From Physcomitrium patens (taxonomy: Eukaryota; Streptophyta; Bryopsida; Funariales; Funariaceae): a stretch of DNA of 64,000 bases. The notes beneath the pieces were generated by a model, which was not told where the DNA came from, did not search any database, and saw only the letters and a list, made by a program, of their open reading frames with translations. Shown here in pieces: positions 49,001 through 61,082 of this stretch. The stretch lies in assembly GCF_000002425.4 (NCBI RefSeq), contig NC_037272.1, forward strand, positions 14,893,599-14,957,598. The letters run 5' to 3'. The translations under genes and the position numbers were made by a program. How positions within the stretch are numbered: position 1 is the first letter of the stretch; each line of letters opens with the position of its first letter.

Positions 49001-49536
49001 ATCGGTTGTCAGAGTTACATGCAATAATGAAGACGCAATTGAAGGAAGCTCAAGAACGACAAAAGATAAACGCAGATCTATATCGTAAGGAGCAACCACA
49101 AATCAACGTGGGTGATAAGGTATGGCTACTTCATCGCAATATCAAGACTACTCGACCTTGTGACAAGTTGGACTATCGTAGGCTTGGCCCCTTTTCTGTT
49201 TCTGAACAGATCAACCCAGTTGCATATCGGTTACATCTACCGGAGTCAATGAAGATCCATCATGTATTCCATGTGTCTCTTCTTGAACCATATAAGACAG
49301 TGGATATACAAGGAAGAAGACAAATGCCACCGCCTCCTATAGAAGTAGATAATAATGAAGAATTTGAGGTGGAAGAGATATTAGACTCAAGGCGGCGCCG
49401 AAATAAGCTGGAATATCTTGTTCATTGGCGCGGATATGATATTAGTGAACGCACATGGGAGCCATCTAGGAATCTAGCAAATGCATCAGCTAAAGTCAAA
49501 GTTTTTCATCAACGACATCCATCAAAACCAAGATGA
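45979..49536 (+). pseudogene. pol: pol of chromovirus B, broken by three stops
   Basis: Open from 45979, overlapping the end of gag by 64 nt in the -1 frame. Domains in order: protease (DSGA, about 46167), reverse transcriptase (YLDD, about 47190), RNase H (about 47620-47990), integrase (zinc finger about 48280-48420, core with MDFITDLPSS at 48490 and FHPQTDGQTERIN at 48760), chromodomain (about 49360-49480). Stops: TAA 47536-47538, TGA 48364-48366, TGA 48430-48432. All three positions are shared with copy A. The chromodomain would steer integration toward modified histones in related elements. Confidence 0.93.
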
Positions 49537-49630
49537 AAATCTCTCTTATAAAAGAGACAAGATTGAGGCAAGATAACATTCAATTTCCTATCCTTGTTTG
49601 TAACTTCTTTACATTTGTGACGCTAATTAG

Positions 49631-50053
49631 ATGGAGAGCTAACAACCAGCGGATTCAACTCAAGAACCTTCGTTTGCTGACCTGCCGGATGAAACATTAC
49701 GATTGTCACAACCTTCAAGACGACGCAATCGAGATGAACATCTTCAAGAACGTCATGTTCTTCCTCGAATAGATGGTGAGATACAACGCGTTTGGTATCA
49801 CGATTTGGGAAGGGACTCTCGATGTTTGGTGATTTTGCTAGAGGTAGGAACAACTCCTGATGGTGTTCCGAATATTCTATTCGAAGGAAGTTACAAAGGC
49901 CTCAACAATGATCAAATAACTGGGTGGTCTTCCCGCCCTGGTATGGGACACTACCGATGGTTGAGAGGCCCTATCAATCATCTTCGAAGAGAACAGAGAT
50001 CAGAGTATGTGGCGAATATAATTCGTCGCATCATAGATTTCCTCAACATATGA
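49631..50053 (+). pseudogene. ORF3 downstream of chromodomain (copy B), function unknown
   Basis: Same frame as in copy A: ATG at 49631, TAA at codon 4 (49640-49642), then 136 open codons to the stop. It occupies most of the space between pol and the polypurine tract. No signal peptide, membrane segment or known motif is visible. Confidence 0.6.
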
Positions 50054-50080
50054 TGACCGCTCCTCGTGGAACTCGTCTCT

Positions 50081-50091
50081 AGAAGGGGGGG
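50081..50091 (+). other. Polypurine tract of chromovirus B
   Basis: AGAAGGGGGGG followed by TAA and the 3' LTR start TGTCAC. Confidence 0.85.
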
Positions 50092-50094
50092 TAA

Positions 50095-50646
50095 TGTCAC
50101 GGCCATAATCGTGTAAGTTAATAATTACATATAGAAATAGGTAGAAGTAAGTAAAAGTAGATAAAAGTAAGTTAATTCTATAATATTTAATATAGAAGCT
50201 TCCTAGAAACTTCCTAGACGCTGCTTTGACTTCATAGGTGTCTTTAATTGGCTTTTTGGATTAGAAACGTGGTCAACAAGTTGGCCATGTGCCACACATG
50301 TTGTTAGCTTCAAGATCAAGCTAATTATGTGGCCCACACGTAGAAAAACTTGCCTTGTAAGTCAAGGCATGTGTCCTACAAAGTCAACACATATTGGAGG
50401 TCCTATAGAACGTCGCCACGTAGCCCCTAGTTAGATAGTATATATAGAGACAAGAGTGAAGGCTTCTTCACTCTTGTCAACTCCTTTCTTGCTTCTAGTC
50501 TAAGTTCAAGAGTCTTTAGTTTCTTGTCTTGTGGCAATAGCCATTCCAGTTTCCTTTTAATATACCTACTTATTTATATTTTGACTTATTATATCGAGAT
50601 AGCCTTTTGGTGTATATTTTCCCTCATCGAGTCTTTGTCCTTGACA
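50095..50646 (+). repeat. 3' LTR of chromovirus B
   Basis: 552 bp. It shares the 3'-specific base with copy A's 3' LTR at five positions and has private changes such as TCTAAG for TCCAGG near 50500. Confidence 0.95.
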
Positions 50647-51899
50647 TTAATAATGATAGTTTTGAGCTTTCTTCCAAATTCGACAAATTTAAGTGGCATG
50701 GTAGTTTTTCTAATTAATGGAAGTCTTTTAATGCAATGGTGGCATCGGATTTACCCCATGGAGTGAAGAAAACAAGATCAGCACCTTCTCCTTTAAAATA
50801 CAAGTGAAGAAATGAAATTCTCATTTTGAAGAATTTTACAAAAAAATTGCTAAGATCCTTGTAAGTAAAAACTTCTATGAAAATTATAATTGAGCATGGA
50901 TTGAAGCATGTGAGTAGTTGACCCTAGCTTATAAAGGTGATTTGAAGACAATAGTAAAGTTAGATCTATCAAATAATGCTTTTTTGACCACTTACAAGAG
51001 TCATCAGCCTTGGTAACGAGATTGGCTCTTGGATGAATGAAGATTGTAGATCTAGATTAGGGATCTTAGAAATCAAGGGTGGAGATGCAGCCACCCTTCT
51101 ATGAGCCTCCACTCAATTGTATAAGAGAGGGCAAAGCCATGCTGAAGTTTGGCCTTAAATCCTTACCTTAAATTTTATTTTTGATTTTATTATAAACTTG
51201 TGGTTGTGTATGCATGGATTTGGAGTAGTAAATAATAGTCATTGGAGTTTTAAGTCATAGATCATTGTCGTAGATAGTTTCTTTGGCCTTCCAAATATCC
51301 TAAGGATTCAAGAGCCTTAGATTTCCCTCAATCAATCATTCATTTTTTTTATTTTGATGTGAATTCTTTTTGTGGTTGTATCTTTTGTTGTTAGCTTTTT
51401 AACAAGATAAGGATCGCTTAATTTGGAGTAAGGGCGGAATTTTGGTAGAATTTAGGATTTGCAGGGGTCAGCTACCTTGGCAGTTTAGATCAACCACCTT
51501 TGAAAAATAATTTCTTAGTGGCTTCTAATTAAATTATTGTGAAATTTTGGAATTAAAAGCACCTTCAAGTTGAGATTCTAATGGCATAGATTTCACTAAA
51601 TTTTAATTTATATATCTATCTATCTTAATTAATTATATTTTTATAATTATATAAAAAATTAGTAATTATGGATTATATAAATAAAATTGAAGAGTCTATT
51701 GAGATTTAAGTAGAGATCATATAAATAGCCTTGAAGATCATAGTATTTTCATTAAATCTTTTTGTTTTATTTTGGTAACCACTACTTGGAAGGCTTAAAA
51801 TTAATTAAATTTTTAATTATAAAGATTTAAACCAATTTAAGAATTACACAATTAGAAGCTCTTATATTCCACCTTTTGAACTTCTTGTGTGACATTTGT
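50647..51899. other. AT-rich DNA, unassigned
   Basis: No clear coding frame or LTR. Under the inversion model its left end was once joined to the reverse complement of 39174 onward. Confidence 0.4.
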
Positions 51900-54838
51900 T
51901 TCATTGAGTGGTGAAATTTAGGCTCATATCAATACTCTTAGAGTAAAAATTTCATGCATCACTAGTGCCAACCATAGAAATATTAATCCTACACTCATAG
52001 AAGAAGTTCAAAATCTATGTCAAGAAGTTGTGCAGTTCAAAGAAGCAAGTAGATTAATTCTAATAACAAATTCAGGAAGTATTGCTTCTACAAGTATGAC
52101 AGGGATATGGATTAATATGCTTGATAAGTTTGATGGAATAAAATCAAAATTTCAAGGATTTCTACAACAAATAAAGCTTTAACTAAAGTTGCATCCCTTC
52201 TAATATCTTGATAGATTTACTCAAGTTGGATTCATATGCGTACTTTTATTTTCAAAAGTGCTCTTTGTTGGTTTGCATCATTAATGAAAAGAGATTCACA
52301 AATCTTGTATGATTTGAATTCATTCCTAGAATTTTTTATGGCTACATTCAAAGCTAGTGATTAAAAAAGAGTAGCAAAGATCAAACTCTTATTTTTATGA
52401 CAAGGCTAACAATCAACTATTATATATGTTGTTAAATTCCAAAATCTTACTTGCAATGTGGATTAGAATGACAAAGTTTTCATCAATAAATTTTGATATG
52501 TGTTGAAGGATAATATCAAAGAGTTATTATTGACAATGCCAAAAGCAGAATCTTTGAAACAATTTATTATTCAAGTTATTACATGCAATGATTGATTATT
52601 TGAAAGATATTAAAAACAAATATTTGGCTAGAGAAGAACAAGCCAAGTAATGACGGCACCTTTCAAGTTTTTTAAAAAATTATATATCAAGACTAGAACT
52701 AATGTAAATTGATATGATATATTTTAAATCCATCATTAAATAAGAAAAGACTCAATGTTATTAAGAGGATTTGTGCTTATATTGTGGAAAAGCTAAGCAC
52801 ATTATTCAACATTGTCCAAAGAAGCAATGCAATTATACAATAAGGAGTACAATTGCCAAAGAAGGCAATATTTCAAAAATAAGTTTTTTTAGCTACAATA
52901 GGGACCCTGCAGCTAGAATTATATGCAATACCGAATAAAGGTTCTATTCTCTCCTCAGATTTTTCATCTTGTTTTATAATAGATGTGTATTTAGGACCTA
53001 AAAATTACAAATTCTTTACATTATTAATTTAAAGAGCCTCACCCTGTTCATAGACAAAGACTTTGTCAAAAAACAAGAAATATCTTTAATCAAGAAACCT
53101 TAATTTGTATGTGTAGAAGTCATAGATGGTCGTTTATTGTCTTCTAGAGATGTTATTCATGAGACTATTTTTTAGATATAAAATTAAAGATTATAATAGT
53201 ATAGTAATATTTAATAAAATAAGATCTCTCTCTAATCCAATTACTTTAGGATTATTGTGATTACACAAATATAATTCTTGGATAGCTTAAATTTCTTGTA
53301 ATTTTAAATTTTCTTCTAATTTAATCTAAAATTTTAATTATGGACTAAAAATAGATAAGCCTAATACATCCAAATCCTTACTAATAAGTACAAAAGCTTT
53401 CATTTATGTGGCAAAAGAAGGATCATCTTTTGTTCTATATGCCTTACTTGTTTTTTATGGTGAAAAGATATCAATTAATATTTTTAGCTAATATTAAGAT
53501 TTTTGAGTTGTTTTTGAAAAAAAAATACAGATATTCTTTCAAAACATTGATCCTATGATTGTTGAATTAATCTGTAAGAAAGAGCTCAACTACCATTGAG
53601 GTCAATCTACAACTTATCACAAAATGAATTGGCTACATTAAATGAATACATTGACAAGAATTTGGCTAAGAATTTCATATACTATTCAAAATCTCTAACA
53701 TGAGCTCTTATCTTATTTGTAAAGGAAAAAGATGACTCTGTGTAGATATGCATAGACTATTAAGGACTTAACAAGATCACCATCAAGAATAAGTATTTCT
53801 TACTTTTGGTTTTAGAACTTCTTGACCAACTCAATTGAACAAAGATCTATATAAAAATAGATCTATAAAGAGCATATAGTCTCATCCATATCAAAGAAAG
53901 AGATGAATAGAAGACTATTTTTTTAATTAGGTTTTAAAATTTTGAATATAATGTCATGCCTTTTAGACTCACAAATATATAAGATAATTTTTAATATCTA
54001 ATGAATGATGTCTTTTGTGAGTTTTTTGATGATTTTATTGTGTATTATTTAGATGACATTCTAATCTATTCTAAAAATATAAAAAACATATACTTCATGT
54101 TTGTTGTATATTACAAAAACTTAGAGATGCATGATCATATACAAAGCTAGAAAAGAATGTATTCCATAGTACTAAAGTTGATGTTTTAGGATACATTATT
54201 TTCAATGAAGGATTGATGATAGATTATAAGAAGGTTTAGAATATCATGAATTAGAAGGTCTCAAAAATAGTCAAAGATATACAATTTTTTTGAGATTTAT
54301 CAATTATTATTGAATTTTCATTAAAAAAAATTTTCAAGTTGTAGTTTCTTTTACATGCTTGATATATAAAGACAAACTTGAATAAAGCAAAGAAGCTAAA
54401 AGATGTTTTAAAGCCTTGAAGATATTATTTATTTTAGCACCAATTTTATATTGCTTTGATTTTTCTAAGGTATTTTTTATGAAAATAGATGCATCAAACT
54501 TTGTTATAGGTGGTATCTTATTATAAATGGGAGAAAATAATAAGCTCCATTTGATAACTTTTATTTCAAGAAATTTTACGTAATTAAGATCAACTATATA
54601 ATCCACAACAAAGAGCTTTTTACAATTGTAGATTCATTTCAAGAATGGTGTCATTATTTAAAAGGTATTTCTAATCCAATTATTATATATATAATATATA
54701 ATAACCTCAAGTACTTCATATTAATATATGTTTTGAATCATCACCAAGCCTATTAGAATATGTCTTTATCAAGATTTATTTTGAAGATTACTTAAAGATC
54801 TGGAAAACAACAAGGTTTATCATATGCCCTTTCAACAA
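51900..54838 (+). mobile_element. Decayed plus-strand chromovirus, truncated
   Basis: Same family as A and B but much older. Gag is readable near 52117-52200 (LDKFDG). The zinc knuckle CLYCGKAKHIIQHC (about 52772-52815) is intact. The gag-end string CTACAATAGGGACC recurs near 52896. Protease surroundings (VEVIDGR, about 53110) and reverse transcriptase YLDDILIYSKN (about 54045-54080) are visible. RNase H runs to about 54835, where homology stops and a minus-strand element begins. Confidence 0.8.
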
Positions 54839-57088
54839 AGTCAAAAGCATCAATGTTAAGTGTAAAAAGATAGATGGATTCATATGGTTGCAATATTGGA
54901 ATAATAATTAGTACCTCCTTTAACTTATCAAAGGTACTTTGTTGTTTTAGTTTCTATTCAAATAAGACACCCTTTTTCCAATAAGCTTGTCAATGAAGCA
55001 GCAATGTAAATTAACCATCAAACAAAATAGTGATAATATCTAGTATGGCCTAAAAATGAACAACTTTAGAAACATTGTTGGAGATTGGCCAATCTTCTAC
55101 CGCTTTCATCTTATCATGTTCTATACACATTCTTTTGAATGACACTATATACTCCAAAAAAGTGACCTCTAACTTTCAAAGTTCATACTTTCATTACTTG
55201 CAATATAAGTGACTATCATATAATTGGCACAGCACTTCCCATAGGTATTGTTCATGCTCCTTAAAGATTTTACTATAGATTAGGATATTATCAAAGAAAT
55301 AAATTACATACTTATCTAAAAGGTCTCAAAAGAATTTGCTCATGTCATCTATGAAGGAGGTTGGAGCATTAGTGAGGCCAAAAGGCAAAAGAAGCCATTC
55401 AAAATGTCCATAGCACATACAAAATGTTATCTTTTATATTTTCTTTTACAATAGATATCTATTAATAGCCACTCCAAAGGTCTAATTTACTAAAGATGAT
55501 TGAACTTCAAATTTCATCAGAAAGATCATCCACACATAGAAGTAGATATGCATTCTTGATAGTTTATTTATTAAGGCCTTGATAGTCGATGTAAAGTTGA
55601 GGTCTATCATCATTTTTCAATGCAAAGAATATAGGTGCTTTCTATGGCAATGTATTTTTTTTAAATGAAGCCCTTCTCAAAAAATTCATCTAATATCTTG
55701 TCTTTTATAATCCTTTAAGTTTATTTGATGTTAGGTAATAAATTAGCCGACTTGCCAATTTGGCTCCAAGTAATAATTCTATTTGAAATGAGGCACCTTA
55801 ATCAAGTGACACACTACTAAATAAGTTGGTTGAAAAAACATCCCAATATTTACATATGAGTTGCTCTATTCATTTTGCTCCTTTGGTTGTCTTTTCCATG
55901 ATTTAGAGAAGATTTGGAACTACTATATTCATTAATTGCTTATACTATATTTGCTTCTTCATAAAGATTATTCCTACAAATAAGCCTTTAGTGGCAAATC
56001 ATTTTGCTACCTCACTTAATGTAGAGGCACAAAGAGTCACCTTGCATTCATTGTCTTTGAAGAAGATTGTCTTTGCTAATCAATCAATTTGCTTAATTTT
56101 TATCTCTAGCCATGGCATACCAAAGATAACATCATATCTAAACTTTGTGGTTTTGAACTTCTTCCTTATGGCATAGTGTTATTCAATATCAAGATTTCTT
56201 TTTCACGTGTTTTACTCAATACGTTCTCTCGGTCATCTGTTAGGTATATACTCTCTTCTTTGATCACCTTGGTTTTAATCCCAAATCAGTCAACAATCCC
56301 AATCAAGATGTAATTTATTTTAGAGCCGCAATTCATAAGTACTTAATATAGTTGTGATTTTAGTCGACCTGTTAGATACACTAATTGATCTTTTTGATAG
56401 TTGTGTAAGGTCATGCCATTTATTCTTAAGAAACACCAATTATTTCTATTATTGGCCCTTAATATCTTTATTAAAGAGCCTCATTTCCATACTCTACTTC
56501 TTTATTGATTTAATATGCCTTGAGATTATGAACTTGTCTTGATTTATTGGTGCCTAAATTTTGACATTTTGGATAATCTCCGATTTCATGGCTTAGCTTT
56601 TAAAAATAAAAATACAATCCCTTTTGCACCACTATTTGTCATCTTTGTGGTGTTAATAGTCCTTGCAGGGCATCAATGTTCATTGGCATTGCTTCTTATA
56701 TCATAGTACTAGATAGCAATATAGAACTCCATACTATAGATTATGCTCTATACTTTTTAAAATCTATAGCATCGATCCTCTCTACAATCTTCATTGCTTC
56801 TTCAAATATTTATGGATCTCTTAATTCCACCTCTTGTTGGATTATAAGTTTCAAGAAATATTGTATCTAAGCCTTCATTTGGAATTGCTCCCATATATCT
56901 CCCATACTACAATTTCTTTGCTAGATTTTGTTATTGTAATGCCTTCTCTCATTTTAGCTCACTTATTTAAAAATAACTCATGGTAGCCTCAAAACAATAT
57001 TGGATGTGACTACAACAACTGATCTCCAAGTAGATGGTGGCTATCAACATACTACCAAAGAACAAATTAATAATTGCTCTGATACCAA
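54839..57088 (-). pseudogene. Decayed gypsy element of the older family, 5' portion
   Basis: Minus-strand gag to RNase H sequence homologous to the older element split around copy A. For example, about 54840-54960 parallels 42640-42770, and the zinc-knuckle surroundings are near 56570-56620. It is uninterrupted near 56485 where copy A sits in its relative. Integrase and 3' LTR are missing. It is joined to the chromovirus RNase H at 54838. Confidence 0.75.
57076..57088 (-). other. tRNA-Met primer binding site
   Basis: TTGGTATCAGAGC on the minus strand, directly adjoining the LTR. Confidence 0.85.
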
Positions 57089-57542
57089 TGAAATGGGACT
57101 AGACTCTCTCTAAGATCTTAAACCTTTCTAATCTATAGCAACATAAATTCTTTCATAATATAGGACAAAGCATACTAGAATAAAATTAAACAAAAATAAA
57201 TAAAATGATACATAAAAGATAAAACAGAACAAAATAGAATAGAATAAAATAGAATAGAAAAATATAAATCAAACTTTATTAAGAGAAAGGAACCAAAGCT
57301 ACATTTCATTGAATATCTAAATGGCCTTAGCCAATTCTATTTATACTTTGTCCAACTATTTTGGAACTTTCTAAAATGTTTATAATAATAGACTTCAATA
57401 AGATAGTCTTTCTAGAATGTTCTATTGTGGGTCTCAAATAGACCACCAATCTAGCCCCAATTCTAGAAACTATACAAAAACGACTCCAACTACCTATCTC
57501 TATATGTCAACAATATAAATATCTTTTCCATACCCTATTACA
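57089..57542 (-). repeat. 5' LTR of the minus-strand older-family element
   Basis: About 454 bp, starting TGTAATAGGG and ending in TTTCA on the minus strand. It aligns with 31172-31727 and with the reverse complement of 40525-41052. Confidence 0.75.
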
Positions 57543-57629
57543 TCAAGTCAACTTTTATTACAATCCCAATCTTAATATATTTAGATTAAAAATATATATA
57601 TAAGAAAAGTGATGCCTTGAATTTTCTAC

Positions 57630-58020
57630 TATAAGATGTACTATTATAAAAACATAAAGACAAGAAATTTTATCTAGTTATCTTTTATTTTAAAAGATTT
57701 TTAGCTACCAAGATTAATTATGAAACTTATAATAAATAATTTTTTGCTATTGTAGATTCCTTCAAAGAATGGTGCTATTTGCTTGAAGGTGCTTTACATT
57801 CAATGACTATATATACAAAGCATAAGAATCTTAAGTATTTTATATTAGCTCATGTTTGAAAATTTTGCTAAACTTAGTGGAATATGTTTATCTCTTGTTT
57901 TGACTTCAATATTACATATTGATCCAAAAAACAACAAAGGTTGGCAAATGCTTTATCTAAGCAATCATACTTTGGCCAAAAGAAGGAGTTACATCATATG
58001 ACTAATAATGGATAACATTC
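57630..58020 (+). pseudogene. Isolated chromovirus RNase H fragment
   Basis: Plus-strand remnants of RNase H, from the block equivalent to EINYEIHDKELL through AYSPVTVYTDHKNL to DALSRRSYFAPKEG in the intact copies. The element at 51900-54838 already contains this segment, so this fragment comes from another copy. Confidence 0.7.
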
Positions 58021-58103
58021 TTAAAACCAACTATAAAATTATAAATATTATTATATTTATAGTAAAAAAAAATCTTAGTTTTATCTTCTTTCTCTATTGA
58101 AAT

Positions 58104-58105
<2 letters not shown>

Positions 58106-58134
<29 letters not shown>
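58106..58134. repeat. (TA)n microsatellite
   Basis: About 14 AT dinucleotides. Confidence 0.9.
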
Positions 58135-58138
<4 letters not shown>

Positions 58139-59560
58139 TTACTATTAATTGAAAAAAAATAAGTCTCACTATCCTTACAAAATAATTTTAAAAATTGTCA
58201 ATCTTTTTGGTTTTTTGATATACAATTTCAAGTGAATCAAAACAGAAACACTGCAATTACCTATTGCTTAAACATAAATAAATAAATTGTGGATGTAGAA
58301 TTAATTTTGATAACATATATCATCTATGGTTTGAAACCTACACATTAATCACATTTTTCAGATTCAAAGGATTTATTACAAAGAAATCTATTTCCTTGTG
58401 AACAGCTTTTGGAGCAGCTTTTGTAATTTGTAATGTTGAGTTTCAAAGGTAATCATTATGCAATGATTGCAATAGTTAAGCTAAAAAACTTGTGAGATTA
58501 AGATTGCGTTTCATGCTTTCATCCATAAATAGGATCAGATCTTTGAGAATGATGAAACACAAGTAAATTGTGATTTCCAATACAAAATTAATTAGAGTAT
58601 TTGTTTTCATTTTATTTTTGTAGATGGAGTAATGTCAATAAAAGACAAAAGAGAAAAGGAAAGAGACTGAAGATGCAGTATTGCAGATTTCATGCATGAG
58701 TTTATAAAAATACTTAAAGTAAAAGTTATCACAAATGCTGATGTAATAACTATTTATGGATGAAAGGGTGACGTGATCTTTATTCCGCTTGTTTTGTAGC
58801 TTAAGCAGTGCGATCCTTTTACATCAATTACCTTTAAAATCCACGATTCAAAATTACCAAAGTTGCTACTTTTCAAAAACCACATGCTCTTGCTTACAAA
58901 AATAGGCAAAAAAAAAGGAAGACCAACTCTATATCTCGTCTCTTATATTTGTTCACAACCCAGCACAATCCATTGCATGACCAGCTTCATTGACGGAATG
59001 TTGGGAACCAACCTAAATGAAGGATCCAAGCATATGTAGAATGCAATGACCAATGAAACTGCCATGGTGGCTTGAATTTAGACCTACGGGATTAGATAAC
59101 TATGTTTGAGACATCTGAAGGTTTGATTCTGCATAGGACGATTTATATACTTTCTCGTTCGACGTGAGGAAGATCCAACAGACGATTCGTTTGCTATTAC
59201 GACGAACGTTCAACCACAGTCCAGTCTCGTCCTTCATGCTCCCCGTAGCACGGATGAATGAGAAAACTTAACGCAAAGTAATATTCGTTCGTTCAAAATG
59301 TAGCTAAATACGAATCTTCACAGAACAGCAAATGGCATTTAAAGACGGTTCTTCATCCATCCCGACAGGCACCTCATGCCGAGGATTGCAACGGCATTCT
59401 CGGCCATTGACCCCCGATCGACGGCGCGTGTCGCGCGACGCATCGTATCCGTGAGATCGAAGCCGTTGGAATATTCCTCTATTTGAAAAATTCAAAATGG
59501 GGAAGAAAAGCGATAGGAGGTGGCAATCCTTGCTTCCCCTCCGAAACCTTCGGCTAACTA
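58135..59560. other. Intergenic DNA, transition from AT-rich to unique
   Basis: AT-rich to about 59060, then base-balanced. A CpG-rich stretch (59380-59460) begins the island that carries the next gene. No open frame with a recognisable domain was found. Confidence 0.4.
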
Positions 59561-61082
59561 ACAAACCCGCTCCGGATAGCCTCCGCGTCGCCCTCGTTCT
59601 TGTTCTTGATATCTGTTCCGTCGATGCTCAAATTTAGCCCTGGAGCCACTGCAGTTCTGCCCTGGGATTCTTCCAAGTTCGTTTCCGGCGTGTTTGGTTT
59701 AGAGATGCTTCACTAGTGTGGTGAGCTTGGAGCTGGACTGGACGTGTCACGAGAATTTTTCATCTTCTTTGGACGGGAATTTGTTCCGAATTAGAGGCTT
59801 CTGGTTGTGGATTTCTTCAGGTTGGGGTGGGATTTGGGAGCGGTCGAGGTGTATGATGTGGTCGAGTTTAGTTCTTGCGAATTTAGGAATGGGAGTAGAT
59901 GAGGAGAGGTGGCAGAGGCCGTCGTTGGAAGTGGAGTGCTTGGGTGTGCCAGAAGAATAGTTTGCAGTTGCGCGCGGGGATTTTTTTTTCTGCCGTGTTT
60001 GTTTCTATGTCCGCCATTGGTTCCCCCTTCAATTAACGCTGAGGGGAGAAAGTGAAGCGGCAAATCTTTCTTGATACTCAGTAGTTTGGAGTAGCAGAAT
60101 GATTTTGAAGTGAGATTTTGTACGCACGCTTTTCCCCACTCGACATTCGCCTGCACAGCTACTGGTAATATTCTTTAAGAGGAAGGAACTCTGCAATGAC
60201 TGTCTCCTTGACGATATTGTAGTGGCTTCTGTTCGTGTCCGAGCGAGTGAAGTTCACTGTAGATTTTGATGTGGTGATATTACGTAGTCAGTCGAGGTCT
60301 TTCATGTCTTGGCTATCTCGTCGCTACCCGAACTGGCTGATGCTACGATGATCAAGTGCTGTAAACAGTGTGAGAGTGTGGTTGAAAAAACTCTCCTAAT
60401 TGTATTCATCTTGTGACCTGATTGTTCATTCCTTCTACCAGAGCTGCTCACTCTTTTAGAGTGTTTCTGTCTGTAGTATTAAGTTTCAGTGCATTCATCC
60501 GTAGCGTGGTTGAGATCCTCGTTGTTTCATGCTCAGTCTGTAATGTCCAAGAAACTAGATATCCTTTAGATTGTGGTAGAATTCACTACAAGAAAATCAT
60601 GGAGTAGGTTCTGGGGCTAACACCTCCCAGAATGTATCTGAAGTACGTTGAACCTAGTTAAAGTAGTCCTACTCATTGGTATCTGAAGATTTACCCTCGA
60701 ACCACGGCTTGAGAATTCTATCACTGCAAACGTGTGGGGCAAGGAGTAGGTCAGAGTATTCTTGCCCTTCGTATGCCGGTTAAGCTTGGAAAATCAAAGA
60801 ATCTTAGATGGTCCTGTAAGTTTGTTTTTCTCACATTGTGTACTGAAGAAGGAGAGGAAGAAGAAGATTGAGCTAGTTCTCGGTGGAGCGATAGTTTTTC
60901 AAGAAACACATTTCTTCCACCTTACACAGAAGACGGGACTGCAGGTATTTGGGTACACAAAGTCTCCAGTGAACTCAAAGGTCCGCACTAATGAAAAAAA
61001 TTGCGTGCAACAGGGCTCCTGCCAGGTTATGCCATCGATGAACTCCCTTACACCTTAAGGTTTGATTAACATCGCCTCCAAC
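59560..61082 (+). promoter_or_regulatory. Promoter and probable long 5' leader of the coiled-coil gene
   Basis: Base-balanced unique DNA with several short upstream open frames but no recognisable domain. An in-frame TAA at 61056-61058 bounds the coding frame upstream. Whether the leader is spliced cannot be told. Confidence 0.35.

Larger units (their letters stand above)
44275..50646 (+). mobile_element. Chromovirus copy B (Ty3/gypsy with chromodomain), 6372 bp
   Basis: Mirror copy of A with identical length and the same premature stops. Order: 5' LTR, self-primer site, gag, pol, ORF3, polypurine tract, 3' LTR. The few amino-acid differences from A include Ala for Val in the reverse transcriptase (KTAFRTRYG), Glu for Lys in RNase H (HYLEGAY) and Arg for His before the integrase zinc finger (ARLRVLQ). 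It has 5-bp flanks GTTTC and TTAAT, which do not match each other. Confidence 0.95.

Noticed and set aside
32802..50646. The A/B pair as a simple inverted segmental duplication
   Set aside because: The sequences outside the two elements differ and each element has its own target flank, so the duplicated block would have to end exactly at the LTR ends. Separate insertions followed by conversion and crossover explain more.
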